Positions 16,883 to 25,978 are shown, numbered from the stretch's first letter. The stretch is DNA of 64,000 nucleotides from Desulfospira sp963664655 (GCA_963664655.2 OY761554.1:1860001-1924000); one strand, 5' to 3'. Numbers and translations: made by a program. Notes: generated by a model from the sequence alone, not told the origin.

Positions 16883-18795
16883 TGGGGCTCCTTGTGGTCA
16901 ACACCGATTGATATGGCGGTCAGTTCAATGATGTCCAGCACATCCGGGGCGTTTTCACCGGACAAAGACACGGTTGAGTCCCGGAGCATGGTCATACAGA
17001 ACGGACAGGCGGTTCCCACCGTATCCACCCGGGCATCTTCGATATCCCGGGCCCGGACCATACTGATGTTTTCGCCCAGGTTTTCATGCAGCCACATGCG
17101 GCCACCGCCGCCCCCGCAGCAAAGGGCGCTCTCACGGCAGCGGCCAAGCTCCTTGAGCCTGATGCCCGGCAGGGCCTTCATTAAATCCCGCAGGGGATCA
17201 AAAATATGGTTGGCCCGGCCAAGGTAGCACGGATCGTGCAAGGCCATGGTTTTATCTATGGGATACCGGGGAATGATTTTCCTTTCGGTAATGAGTTCCA
17301 GCAGATAGGAAACCGCCGGGACAACCGTGTAATCTTGTCCCAACGGGGTGTATTCATTTTTCAGGGTGTTAAAGCAGTGTGGACAGATGGCAATGACGGT
17401 GCCCGCCTTTGAAGCGTTCAGGGCCTGGTTGTTTTTTTGTGCCAGGGCATTAAAAAGCCCTTCCTCTCCCAGCCGCCGGGCCGGTTCCCCGCAGCAGGCC
17501 TCTTCGTGCCCGAGAACCGCGAACCGGATGTGGGCGGCCTGAAGGATTCTGGCCATGGCCAGGGCGACCTGCCCGTACCTGGGATGAAACATCCCGGAAC
17601 ACCCGGCCCACAGCAGCACTTCAGGGGGTTCGGCAAGCGGATTCAAAAGCGGGATGTGATGGGCCTGGGCCCAGGTTTTTCTTAAGGCCGGGCCTTTGGC
17701 CGATACATCTTCAAATACGGTAAGATCGTAAATCAGGGGCAGGGCCTCTTTGGGGACATCTGCCCTGTCCATGACCAGATGACGGCGCAGGTCCATGATG
17801 GTGTCCATGGGCCGGATATAGACCGGGCAGTGCTCAATACAGGCCATACAGGTGGTACAGGACCAGATCTCATCCGTGCCCAGGCCGCCACCCAGAAGGT
17901 TAAGATCCTCTTTCTTCCGGGATGATGCCTTTTTTTGCAGGTCTGCGGCCCGGGCATAAATGTGCTGCATCACTTTTTTAGGGGAAAGGGGTTTTCCGGA
18001 GATAAAGGCCGGGCAATGTTCCTCGCACCGGCCGCATTCGGCGCAGGCCTGGGCATCCAGAAGCTCCTTGGCGGACAGATCAACCGGGGTTTTTGCACCG
18101 ACCGGCTTAAGATCCAGGGGCGCAGGCTTGAGCCGGCCGGGCAGTGTGGTGTCCCGGAAAAGAACATTCTGAATTCCGGCCGGTATATGGCGCATAAAGG
18201 TATAGGGGATCAGGGCCAGAAAAACCAGCACTGCGGCCAGGTGAGCCCGGATCATGACTTGCAGAAAAATCGGGGTGTCCGGACTGAAAACCGAAAAAAG
18301 CCATCCCGCAGGGGCACTCAAAGAAAACCCGGACGCCTCAATGCCCAGCCGGCTGCCCTCGGCCAGAAACCCGGTCAGGCCGATGGTCAGCAGCAGAAAA
18401 AGGGGCGCGCCTTTATCCATGAACGGTTTCTTTTCCCGGCGTCGGCCTTGTTTTACCAGAAAAAAGATAACCGCGCCCAGCATGAGCACCCCGAAAAGAT
18501 CCGTGGCAAAAGACAAAACACCGGCCCCTGCAGGGGGCAGGACCGGCCCGAACTGGGCCAGGATGACCAGTGTCAGCGGGATGCTCACCCCCCAGAAAAG
18601 AGCCCAGTGGGCCGCGCCGGTTAACGGGCGGTCCAACAGCTTTTTATGGCTGAAAAGATAGTGGAGAAGACCGGAAAAATCAGGGCGGAGTTCGGCCTTT
18701 CGCCCGCAAAGAAAGGCCCGCCGTTGTTTGATGATGCCAAGACCCAGCAAAAAAAGGGCAATTGAGGTAAACAGCAAATCCAAAGTGGTCAGCAC
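16879..18795 (-). CDS. Membrane Fe-S oxidoreductase, EMO-like (ETF:menaquinone oxidoreductase)
   Basis: A 638-residue fusion protein. The N-terminal about 230 residues hold five to six hydrophobic segments like the heme-b subunit NarI/DsrM. A ferredoxin-like domain follows with two [4Fe-4S] motifs (CAECGRCEEHCP and CTTCMACIEHCP). The C-terminal half has two CCG-type domains (EEACCGEPARR and ALCCGGGGGRMW) as in heterodisulfide reductase HdrD. This layout is that of EMO, the membrane ETF:(methyl)menaquinone oxidoreductase of syntrophs and other anaerobes. It lies between etfB and a multiheme cytochrome gene, so it probably moves electrons between ETF and menaquinone. In this operon the ETF would be charged by mycofactocin-linked flavoproteins (inference). 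Confidence 0.88.
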   Translation of the reverse strand: MLTTLDLLFTSIALFLLGLGIIKQRRAFLCGRKAELRPDFSGLLHYLFSHKKLLDRPLTGAAHWALFWGVSIPLTLVILAQFGPVLPPAGAGVLSFATDLFGVLMLGAVIFFLVKQGRRREKKPFMDKGAPLFLLLTIGLTGFLAEGSRLGIEASGFSLSAPAGWLFSVFSPDTPIFLQVMIRAHLAAVLVFLALIPYTFMRHIPAGIQNVLFRDTTLPGRLKPAPLDLKPVGAKTPVDLSAKELLDAQACAECGRCEEHCPAFISGKPLSPKKVMQHIYARAADLQKKASSRKKEDLNLLGGGLGTDEIWSCTTCMACIEHCPVYIRPMDTIMDLRRHLVMDRADVPKEALPLIYDLTVFEDVSAKGPALRKTWAQAHHIPLLNPLAEPPEVLLWAGCSGMFHPRYGQVALAMARILQAAHIRFAVLGHEEACCGEPARRLGEEGLFNALAQKNNQALNASKAGTVIAICPHCFNTLKNEYTPLGQDYTVVPAVSYLLELITERKIIPRYPIDKTMALHDPCYLGRANHIFDPLRDLMKALPGIRLKELGRCRESALCCGGGGGRMWLHENLGENISMVRARDIEDARVDTVGTACPFCMTMLRDSTVSLSGENAPDVLDIIELTAISIGVDHKEPQ

Positions 18796-18814
18796 AAGTG
18801 TTCTCCCGGTGTCT

Positions 18815-19594
18815 TCATTCTGCGTTGGTGTGATGGTCCGGTTTTTTTAAATAAAACCCGATACCGGCGGCAATCAGAAAGATGATCGCCCCTGCCTCGG
18901 CAACGGCTGCCATAAACACCACAGGATCTTTTTTCATGTCGGCATGGGGATGCATTCTTCCCATGAGGGCGGACTTCCCGTCCGGTGTGAGATGGCAGGT
19001 ATCACAGTTCTGGTCGTTGATTTTCCCGGTTTCCCCGTGGGCGGCCCGCCCCTGGTGGCAGCCGGTGCAGTTGGTCTTTTCATATGGCCGCCCAAAGTCG
19101 GGTTTGCCGTGGGTGCTGATTTTAAAGGCCGGCAGGAGGGACAAAAGGTTCGGGGTTGCGCATTCATTCGCATGGCATGACCGGCAGGTATGGCCCTGCA
19201 GGGATACGTGAACCGATGATGCCGGGTCATGGGCTTCCCGGATGTCATGTCGGGTGTGGCAGGCATTACAGGATGGCCTGTCTGCGGCTTGTGCGGATAT
19301 GCCGTGGTGGTTTTCCCGGTCATGGCATTGCCGGCAGTCCACCTTTGGGGCACCCTTTGTCCCGTGGCTCTGGTCGGTTATGCCGCTGTGGCAGTCCATA
19401 CACCCCATATCGTTTTTATGGTGAACAGACCCCTTAAAGTCCTCAAGGGATATGTTGAGCCGGCTTTTGGCGGTGTCGTTTCCGGTATGGCAGTTGATGC
19501 AGTCTTCTGATGAAAATTCCGGAGAAGACCCAAAGGCACTGGATACTGTTAAACAAAATAAAATCAGAATGCAGATGATGGCGTGTGTTTTCAT
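18815..19594 (-). CDS. Membrane-anchored seven-heme c-type cytochrome
   Basis: A protein of 259 residues starting at ATG 19594 (MKTHAIICILILFC), with AAAGG before it; the longer frame upstream would run into etfA. A signal peptide is followed by seven CxxCH heme sites: CINCH, CMDCH, CRQCH, CNACH, CRSCH, CTGCH and CDTCH. Several free His residues could be distal ligands. A single hydrophobic segment near the C-terminus (about 225-245) anchors it with the hemes in the periplasm. It resembles the NrfH/cytochrome c3-type multiheme modules. Between etfA and the EMO-like gene, it may link the menaquinone pool or the EMO protein to periplasmic electron carriers. Confidence 0.88.
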   Translation of the reverse strand: MKTHAIICILILFCLTVSSAFGSSPEFSSEDCINCHTGNDTAKSRLNISLEDFKGSVHHKNDMGCMDCHSGITDQSHGTKGAPKVDCRQCHDRENHHGISAQAADRPSCNACHTRHDIREAHDPASSVHVSLQGHTCRSCHANECATPNLLSLLPAFKISTHGKPDFGRPYEKTNCTGCHQGRAAHGETGKINDQNCDTCHLTPDGKSALMGRMHPHADMKKDPVVFMAAVAEAGAIIFLIAAGIGFYLKKPDHHTNAE

Positions 19595-19601
19595 ATGACC
19601 T

Positions 19602-20624
19602 TTAAGATGATTTTTTTTCCTTGAGCAACGCAATGACCAACGGCAGAATTTTTTGGGCATCCCCCACCACCCCCAGATCGGCAAAATCAAAGATCCTGGC
19701 CCGCTCATCCGTGTTCACGGCTATGACGGATTTTGATTTTTCAATACCGGCGGTATATTCATTGGCCCCTGAAATCCCGCAGTTGATCAGAAGGTCCGGG
19801 GCAATGGTCTTACCGGTCTGGCCGATCTGGCGCTCATAGGGCAAAAACCCCATGTCCACTGCCGGCCGTGTGCCGCCCACAGGGCCGCCCAGAAGGTCTG
19901 CCAGCTCGTGGAGCAGTTCAAACTGTCCCGGCTCGCACATCCCTCTGCCGCCGGAGACCACCACACCCGCATCACTGAGATCCAGGGTGCCGGCATCGGC
20001 CTTGGTCCTTCCTGAAATCCGGGTTTTTATCTCGCCCAAACCATGGGACAGGGGCTTTTTTTCAATCTCAGCTTTTATGGGAGAACCTGATTCGCCTGGT
20101 TCAGCAGGGCCCAGTACCGAGGGTGAAAAGCAGATGATTGGGGCCGGCACGGCCGCCATGGCCAGGTCTTCATAAAGGTAGCCGCTGGCCGCAGGCCGGA
20201 CGGCATGAAAGGTATGGTCTTCATTTTGCCTGAAATCCACAGCCCTGGTGACCAGAGGAGCCTGCATCAGGGCGGCCAGGCGCGGGGCAAGGTCAACAGA
20301 CTCAGGGCCCTGGAGCATCAGGATGCAGGACACCGGATTCCGGGTGACCTGCTCAAGGAAAACGCCGGCAAAAAGCTCTCCATGGAAATCGGCAAGCCGG
20401 GGGTCTTCCACATGGATGATGCGATGAACCCCCAGGGTTCCCAGGGGTTCAAGTTCGCGGCCGTCGGCCGGCCCCAGGGCCAGGACCGTGATCTGTTTCG
20501 GGGTGTCTTTCGGGGTGCTGATGCGGCGGGCCTGTCCGATCAGCCCGGGCAGATCCGTTTCCGGGACACCGTCTTTCAGTGCCGCCCATATCCAGATGTT
20601 CATTTGGTTTTTTGATGTCATCAT
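19602..20624 (-). CDS. etfA: Electron transfer flavoprotein alpha subunit, atypical FAD loop
   Basis: EtfA of 340 residues. The FAD-binding C-terminal domain (about 205-335) shows VVVSGGRGM, GGTRPAVDMGF, RQIGQTGKTIAPDL, and SVIAVNTDERARIFDFADLGVVGD. The loop that usually reads GISGAxQHxxG is GISGANEYTAG here, so the conserved His near the flavin is absent. This could alter the FAD potential. The gene overlaps the upstream OYE-type gene by 4 nt (ATGA). It should pair with EtfB (15989-16882). In this operon it probably accepts electrons from the OYE-type flavoproteins or from mycofactocin. Confidence 0.92.
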   Translation of the reverse strand: MMTSKNQMNIWIWAALKDGVPETDLPGLIGQARRISTPKDTPKQITVLALGPADGRELEPLGTLGVHRIIHVEDPRLADFHGELFAGVFLEQVTRNPVSCILMLQGPESVDLAPRLAALMQAPLVTRAVDFRQNEDHTFHAVRPAASGYLYEDLAMAAVPAPIICFSPSVLGPAEPGESGSPIKAEIEKKPLSHGLGEIKTRISGRTKADAGTLDLSDAGVVVSGGRGMCEPGQFELLHELADLLGGPVGGTRPAVDMGFLPYERQIGQTGKTIAPDLLINCGISGANEYTAGIEKSKSVIAVNTDERARIFDFADLGVVGDAQKILPLVIALLKEKKSS

Positions 20625-22579
20625 ATCCGGCTCCCTGCCCGGTGCCCTTCAACAATGGCCATGTCGGTTTTTCTGGGGGCCACACAGTCGCCGATGCGGT
20701 AAAGTTCGGGCACCCGGCCTTTGAGTTCAAAGTAGAGCTGGTCAAGGGCCTGGTTCCCGGCTGCCAGGACTATGGTGTCATATCCGTCAAAGTCGATCAG
20801 CTCATTGGAGTAGACATTCAGCCCCTTAACAAGGGTGCCCTGGATTTCAAGGACGGCAATGTCCGGTGTGAAGGTAACCCCTTTTCGGGAAAGCCGCTGC
20901 CGGCTCAGGTAAAGATCCTGCAGCGGGCCTAAAAGACCGCCGACGAACAGGGAAGGGGTGATCATATGGACCTGTTTTCCCTGGTCTGCCAGCAGTTCTG
21001 CGGTTCCGTTTGCCTGATGGTGCCCGTCCAGGTCAATGAGCAGCACCTTATGGCCGGTTTCAACCTCCCGGTTCAGCACCTGCAGGGTGTTGACCACGTT
21101 CTTTGAATCATATTGGCCCGGAAACGGCTGGGGCTTGGGAACAGAGCCCGTGGCAACGATCACCGCGTCCGGGGCCTGGTTGATAATCATTTGGGCATCC
21201 GCATTGGTGTTCAGGTGCAAGTCTATATCCAACTGGCGGACCTGGCTGATGAGCCACCGGGTGATGCCGGTAATTTCCTGGCGGCCGGCGGCCTTGCCGG
21301 CAATCAGGTTCTGGCCGCCCACCTGGGCGTCTTTTTCATACAGGGTAACCTTATGTTTTCTTAAGGCCGCTGTTCTGGCCGCTTCAAGCCCAGCCGGTCC
21401 CGCCCCCACCACAATGACCTTTTTGGGGGTGTCGCACAGTTTAAAGGCATGGGTCCCCAGTTCTTTTTCACACCCGGCCGCCGGGTTCTGGATACAGCCG
21501 ATGGTATGGCCCAGGCCCATGCGGCCGATGCATCCCTGGTTGCAGGCAATGCACTGCCTTATGTCCGCATCCCGGCCGGCCCTGGCCTTGTTGGGCAGGT
21601 GGGGATCGGCGATCAGCCCCCGGACCATGTTGATGACATCCCCCTGCCCGTCGGCCAGGATGTTTTCGGCCAGATGGGGATCATTGATCCGGTTGGTGCA
21701 GTAAACGGGCAGACTGACCCTGGAGCGGATGGCCGTTGAGAGGGGAATGGTGTATCCCAGGGGGGTGTGCATGGAGCCTTCCACTAAAAACAGGTTGTGG
21801 AAGGTGCCCAGGCTCAGGTCAAAAAAATCAATGCCGCCATCCTTTTCCAGGACCATGGCCGCCTTTACGGCGTCCTCCAGGGTCCAGCCGCCCCTGGGGT
21901 GCATTTCGTCGGCATTCAGCCGGACCCCTAAGGTAACGTTTTTTCCCACGGCTTTCCGGACGGCATGGATCACCTCAAGGCAGAACCTTAAACGGTTGTC
22001 AAAACTGCCCCCGTATTCGTCGGTCCTGAAATTGGTGGCCGGGGACATGAACTGCCGGATAAGGGAGCTGTGGCCCAGCTGAAGCTCAATGCCGTCAAAA
22101 CCGCCTTCCACAACATGAAGGGCGCTTTTGGCAAAAAAAGCAATGCACTCCTTTATGTCCTCAATTTCCATGGCCTTGCAGGTTTCCCGGAACAGGGGGT
22201 CTTTGCCGGTGGAAGGGCCCCATACGGGCAGCCGGGATATTTTTCCGTCCGCCTGCATGCCGTTGTGGTTCAACTGGGCAAAAATTTTGGTTTCCGTCTC
22301 GTGGATGGCCCGGGTCAGCTTTTGAAACCCCGGGATCACCTCGGGCACAAAGGCATCCACCAGCCCGTCATAGGCCAGATCCGAAGGATGGACCGTCAGT
22401 TCCTCGGTGGTAATAAGCCCGCATCCGCCGTTGGCCCGTTCTTTGTAGTAATAGATGTGCCGGTCGCTGATCCGGTGATTTTCGGAAAGGTTGGTCAGAT
22501 GGGCCGCAAAATTGATCCGGTTGGGGATCTGGGTGGTGCCGATTTTTAAAGGTGAAAAAAGATACCGGTATTCGCTCAT
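20621..22579 (-). CDS. FadH/OYE-family flavin oxidoreductase, mycofactocin-system type (complete Fe-S motif)
   Basis: Protein of 652 residues with the 2,4-dienoyl-CoA reductase layout. An FMN TIM barrel (1-335) has RTDEYGGSFDNRLRF. A [4Fe-4S] motif Cys343-x2-Cys346-x3-Cys350-x11-Cys362 follows, and the FAD/NAD domain starts at VIVVGAGPAGLEAA. The Tyr used as proton donor in E. coli FadH (GYL) is Ser172 here. Two such proteins are known as mycofactocin-cluster families ('FadH/OYE family oxidoreductase 1 and 2'), and this operon has exactly two, both next to mftC. It overlaps its neighbours by 4 nt on both sides. It probably passes electrons between mycofactocinol, NAD(H) and ETF. Which of the two families it is cannot be told here. 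Confidence 0.87.
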   Translation of the reverse strand: MSEYRYLFSPLKIGTTQIPNRINFAAHLTNLSENHRISDRHIYYYKERANGGCGLITTEELTVHPSDLAYDGLVDAFVPEVIPGFQKLTRAIHETETKIFAQLNHNGMQADGKISRLPVWGPSTGKDPLFRETCKAMEIEDIKECIAFFAKSALHVVEGGFDGIELQLGHSSLIRQFMSPATNFRTDEYGGSFDNRLRFCLEVIHAVRKAVGKNVTLGVRLNADEMHPRGGWTLEDAVKAAMVLEKDGGIDFFDLSLGTFHNLFLVEGSMHTPLGYTIPLSTAIRSRVSLPVYCTNRINDPHLAENILADGQGDVINMVRGLIADPHLPNKARAGRDADIRQCIACNQGCIGRMGLGHTIGCIQNPAAGCEKELGTHAFKLCDTPKKVIVVGAGPAGLEAARTAALRKHKVTLYEKDAQVGGQNLIAGKAAGRQEITGITRWLISQVRQLDIDLHLNTNADAQMIINQAPDAVIVATGSVPKPQPFPGQYDSKNVVNTLQVLNREVETGHKVLLIDLDGHHQANGTAELLADQGKQVHMITPSLFVGGLLGPLQDLYLSRQRLSRKGVTFTPDIAVLEIQGTLVKGLNVYSNELIDFDGYDTIVLAAGNQALDQLYFELKGRVPELYRIGDCVAPRKTDMAIVEGHRAGSRI

Positions 22580-24516
22580 AGGATCTCTCCTGCTTTCCGT
22601 CCTTCAAGAATGGCCATGTCCACCCCCCGGGGCGCCACACAGTCGCCGATCCGGTAAAGCTCCTGAACCTTGCCCTTGAGTTCAAAATAAAGGCCGTCTT
22701 CGGGAATATTGCCCATATCCAGGACAATGGTGTCATATCCCGTAAAGGCCTGAACCTCATTGGAGTAGATATGCCGGCCCAGAAGGGTGCGGTCCCGGAT
22801 TTCTTCGGCCCGGATGTCCGTGAGAAAGGCAACGCCTTTGGTCAGCAGCCGCTGCCGGGAAAGATAAAGGTCGCCTGTGCCGGTCAGTTCAATGCCGATG
22901 AACAGGTCACTGGTGATCATATCCACCTGTTTTCCCATATCGGCCAGAAATTCCACGCTGGCCGCGGCATGGTGCCCCCCGTTTTCATCCACAAAAAGGA
23001 CTTTTTCGCCCACAGGGGACCCTGTCAGCACATCGGGAACACTCAGGACAAAGGGCGGGCCGTAATCCCCGGGCAACGGCCGGGGGACCGGTTTTGAACC
23101 TGTGGCAATGATGACGGCATCCGGGCGCTGCGCTGTCACCAGTGCTGTGGTGAGGCGTTTGCCGGTATGTATGGGAACCTTCAGCTGAACCAGGGCATCG
23201 CTCAGGTGCCGGATTACCGCGCCCATGCTCCGGCGGCCGGCCCCCATGCGCTGCAGGTTGATCTGGCCGCCCAGGACGTCTTCCTGCTCAAACACCGTGA
23301 CATCATGCCCGCGAAGGGTTGCACTCCGGGCAGCTTCAAGTCCGGCGGGACCGGCGCCGGCCACCCAGACTTTTTTGGGGCAGGGGGCTTTTTCCCCGCC
23401 CGGGGGCAGGTGCTCATACCCCACGTCAGGGTTCTGGATGCATCCCAGCTTTTTTGCCTGACGGGTGCGGCCCATGCAGCCGTTATTGTCCCAGACGCAG
23501 GACCTGATGGATGACATATCATTCCGGCGGGCTTTTAAAGGCAGGTCCGGATCACAGATCAGGTTCCGGATAAGGCCTGCCATATCCATTTTATGCTCTT
23601 TAATCAACTGTTCCGCCATTCCGGCGGAATGGATCTGGTAGCCGCCGATGACCGGGATGGAAACGGCCTGTTTTATCCCGGCTGTGATTTCCTGGGAAAA
23701 TCCGGCCGGCATGTGCATGGATGCCGACTGCAAATGCAGGTTGTAATAAGTGCCCACAGCCACATTGATAAAATCCATGTGGCCGGCGGTTTCAAGCCGG
23801 GCGGCCATGGTTTGGGATTCATCCATGGTGATGGCCCCGTAAAACATCTCATCGGCGCAGAGCCGGGCGCCCACGGTAAAGTCTTCCCCAACGGCCTTTC
23901 TCACGGCATGGGCCACTTCAAGGGGGAACCGCATCCGGTTTTCCAGAGACCCGCCGTATTCGTCGGACCGGTGATTGCTTAACGCAGACAAAAACTGGCG
24001 CAGCAGGGACCGGGGCCCCATATCAATCTGGATGCCGTCATATCCGCTTTCCCGGATTTTAGCGGCCCCGCGGGCAAAGGCTTTTTTTATATCTGCCAGG
24101 TCTTCGGGTTCAGCCGGTTTGGCGGTTTCTCCAAATTCAATATCGCAAATGGCGGACGGCCCGATGCAGACATGGCGGGTAATGGCGCTGCCGCTCTGGA
24201 AACCGTGGTGGTTCAGATTGGCGAACACCCGGGCACCGGCAGTGTGGATGGATGCGGCAAAGGGTTTCAGGCTGTCGGCGATGTTGTCCTGATACAGGTG
24301 AATCATGGCGGCCCAGGGCCGGTCATTGGGGTGGATGCTGAATTCGCCCTGGATGATCAGGCCGCACCCCCCTTCAGCCCTTCGCCGGTAATAGGCGGCA
24401 AGCTGACCGGTGATGCCGCCGTCTTGTGCAAAATTGGTGCGGTGGGGATTAAAGCAGATCCGGTTGGAAACACGTGTTTTGCCCAGCCCCAGCGGTTCAA
24501 ACAGATGCTGAAACAT
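22576..24516 (-). CDS. FadH/OYE-family flavin oxidoreductase, mycofactocin-system type (one Fe-S cysteine replaced by Asp)
   Basis: A 646-residue paralogue of the neighbouring protein, with the same order: TIM barrel (SDEYGGSLENRMRF), Fe-S region, and FAD/NAD domain (VWVAGAGPAGLEAA). The Fe-S region reads Cys340-x2-Asp343-x3-Cys347-x11-Cys359, so the second cysteine ligand is Asp. The FadH-type proton-donor Tyr is Ser170. It starts 11 nt after mftC and overlaps the next gene by 4 nt. By family and position it is the second mycofactocin OYE-type oxidoreductase. It may hold a modified cluster, as an Asp-ligated [4Fe-4S] or a [3Fe-4S], or have lost intramolecular electron transfer and act as a partner of the intact paralogue. 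Confidence 0.87.
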   Translation of the reverse strand: MFQHLFEPLGLGKTRVSNRICFNPHRTNFAQDGGITGQLAAYYRRRAEGGCGLIIQGEFSIHPNDRPWAAMIHLYQDNIADSLKPFAASIHTAGARVFANLNHHGFQSGSAITRHVCIGPSAICDIEFGETAKPAEPEDLADIKKAFARGAAKIRESGYDGIQIDMGPRSLLRQFLSALSNHRSDEYGGSLENRMRFPLEVAHAVRKAVGEDFTVGARLCADEMFYGAITMDESQTMAARLETAGHMDFINVAVGTYYNLHLQSASMHMPAGFSQEITAGIKQAVSIPVIGGYQIHSAGMAEQLIKEHKMDMAGLIRNLICDPDLPLKARRNDMSSIRSCVWDNNGCMGRTRQAKKLGCIQNPDVGYEHLPPGGEKAPCPKKVWVAGAGPAGLEAARSATLRGHDVTVFEQEDVLGGQINLQRMGAGRRSMGAVIRHLSDALVQLKVPIHTGKRLTTALVTAQRPDAVIIATGSKPVPRPLPGDYGPPFVLSVPDVLTGSPVGEKVLFVDENGGHHAAASVEFLADMGKQVDMITSDLFIGIELTGTGDLYLSRQRLLTKGVAFLTDIRAEEIRDRTLLGRHIYSNEVQAFTGYDTIVLDMGNIPEDGLYFELKGKVQELYRIGDCVAPRGVDMAILEGRKAGEIL

Positions 24517-24526
24517 AAATCAGGTC

Positions 24527-25543
24527 CTAGCTTGCAAGTTTCTTGAGGTTAACCAGGCATTCGGGGTCCGGCATGTCGAGCTTCCGGTAGGTGTGGTAAG
24601 CCATGGCAGGGCATCCCCCGCGGCAGACATCAAACCGTTCGCACTCCAGACAGGTGCTGACATGAAGGGACCTTAAATTATTAAAAACCGGGGCGTTGTC
24701 CCACAGGTCCTGGAATCCGTCCCGGCGGATATTGCCGGCCTTAAAGGGTTCTTCCTGTAAAAAGGCACAGGGGTAAACGTTCCCTGCGGGCGAAACACAG
24801 CAGGTCATCTTGGCGGCACCGCACATGTCAAGCCCCTTTCTTCTCCGGTGCTCCGAGGTCAGACAGAAAAATGAATCCCCGGTCCGGACCAGATCGTGGC
24901 GGTTCAGCCAGTCGGCAAAACTTTCCAGCTGCTGTTTTTCGGGCCCCAGAAAAGCCATGCTGTTTTTGGCCCGCCCTGAGGGACGGAACCGGGAGACCCG
25001 CATTTCGGACCCAAACCCGCGGGCCAGTTTTCTAAGGTCTTCCAGCTGCCCGTAGTTCATCCGGGTCAGCACCGTGTTGATGCTGAAGGGAACCTGGTGC
25101 CGGGCCAGGCATTCCATGCCGGCGATGATTCTTTTATAGGTGCCTTTCCCCCGTATGGCATCGTTGACCTCAGGGGTGCTGCCGTCCAGACTGACCTGCA
25201 GATAGAGCAGCTTGAGCGCTGACAGCCTTTTGGCCAGACCGTCGTTCAGAAGGGTGCCGTTGGTGCTCACACAGGTGACCAGTCCTTTTTGGTGGGCGTA
25301 GTCCAGCAGGTCCGTAAAGTCTTCCCGGGCAAAGGGCTCCCCCCCGCCGATGTTGACCTGGAACACCTTCATATCCGTGAGCTGGTCAATAAACCGGCAG
25401 CATTCTTCAAAGGTCAGTTCGTCCGGGAGGGCTTTGCCGGAATCAGACAGGCAGTGGGCACAGTTCAGGTTACATTTCAGGGTCATTTCCCAGGTCACAT
25501 TCACCGGGGCGCGCAATCCGTTTTTAGCGGCCTTAGCACTCAT
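24527..25543 (-). CDS. mftC: Mycofactocin radical SAM maturase MftC
   Basis: A 338-residue radical SAM/SPASM protein. The radical SAM cluster is Cys24-x3-Cys28-x2-Cys31 (CNLNCAHC) after APVNVTWEMTLK, as in MftC of mycobacteria. FQVNIGGGEPFAREDF follows at about 60. The C-terminal SPASM region has CGAAKMTCCVSPAGNVYPC and CLECERFDVCRGGCP, enough for two auxiliary clusters. MftC decarboxylates the C-terminal Tyr of MftA and cross-links it to the preceding Val. It overlaps the end of mftB by 11 nt. Together with mftA just upstream the identification is firm. Confidence 0.95.
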   Translation of the reverse strand: MSAKAAKNGLRAPVNVTWEMTLKCNLNCAHCLSDSGKALPDELTFEECCRFIDQLTDMKVFQVNIGGGEPFAREDFTDLLDYAHQKGLVTCVSTNGTLLNDGLAKRLSALKLLYLQVSLDGSTPEVNDAIRGKGTYKRIIAGMECLARHQVPFSINTVLTRMNYGQLEDLRKLARGFGSEMRVSRFRPSGRAKNSMAFLGPEKQQLESFADWLNRHDLVRTGDSFFCLTSEHRRRKGLDMCGAAKMTCCVSPAGNVYPCAFLQEEPFKAGNIRRDGFQDLWDNAPVFNNLRSLHVSTCLECERFDVCRGGCPAMAYHTYRKLDMPDPECLVNLKKLAS

Positions 25544-25808
25544 GGATCACCCCTTTGGCCAAAAGCTGTGCAATGCTTTTTTCAAATTTTTTTAACATGG
25601 TGTCTGCCGTTTCCGGGGATATTCCGTTTTGTTGAACTGCCCGTCCGAGCGGGCAGTCTCCTGAGAAAAACGACGGATCCAGAAAATCTTCTGACGGCAG
25701 GAAATAAAGGCGCGGGCCTTTCATGGTATAGAACAGAAGCCCAAAGTCCTCTTTGCGGACCTGGGTGCCCGGGGACAAGCCATATGTTTTTTCAGATATA
25801 AGAGACAT
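25533..25808 (-). CDS. mftB: Mycofactocin precursor-binding chaperone MftB
   Basis: A protein of 91 residues starting at ATG 25808 (MSLISEKTYGLSPGTQVRKE), chosen because AGGAG lies five bases before it; the frame continues upstream without a ribosome site. The small PqqD-like (RRE) fold is suggested by EDFGLLFYTMKGPRLYFLPS followed by a helical second half. MftB binds the leader of MftA and presents it to MftC. It lies 41 nt after mftA and overlaps mftC by 11 nt. Confidence 0.9.
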   Translation of the reverse strand: MSLISEKTYGLSPGTQVRKEDFGLLFYTMKGPRLYFLPSEDFLDPSFFSGDCPLGRAVQQNGISPETADTMLKKFEKSIAQLLAKGVIHEC

Positions 25809-25849
25809 TTTTCTCCTGGTTGTGTGATTTTCTCCGATGCGGTGCCGGT

Positions 25850-25978
25850 TCAATACACACCGCAGATACCGTCAATGGCCATTTCTTCGATTTCGACCTC
25901 TTGGGTTTCAAACATCTCTTGAGAATTTTCGTCTTCATTCCGGGGATCACGGCTTTTGTTTTCTTTGTTTTCGTCCAT
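25850..25978 (-). CDS. mftA: Mycofactocin precursor peptide MftA
   Basis: A 42-codon gene from ATG 25978 to TGA 25850, with AAAAGG six bases before the start. The peptide begins MDENKENKSRD and ends EIEEMAIDGICGVY, the signature C-terminus of mycofactocin precursors. The last two residues, Val41-Tyr42, become the redox core after MftC acts and the leader is cut away. The leader is very acidic and somewhat longer than in mycobacteria. It is the first gene of the mft operon, about 200 nt after a sigma-54 promoter. The match at the C-terminus makes the call near certain. Confidence 0.96.
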   Translation of the reverse strand: MDENKENKSRDPRNEDENSQEMFETQEVEIEEMAIDGICGVY

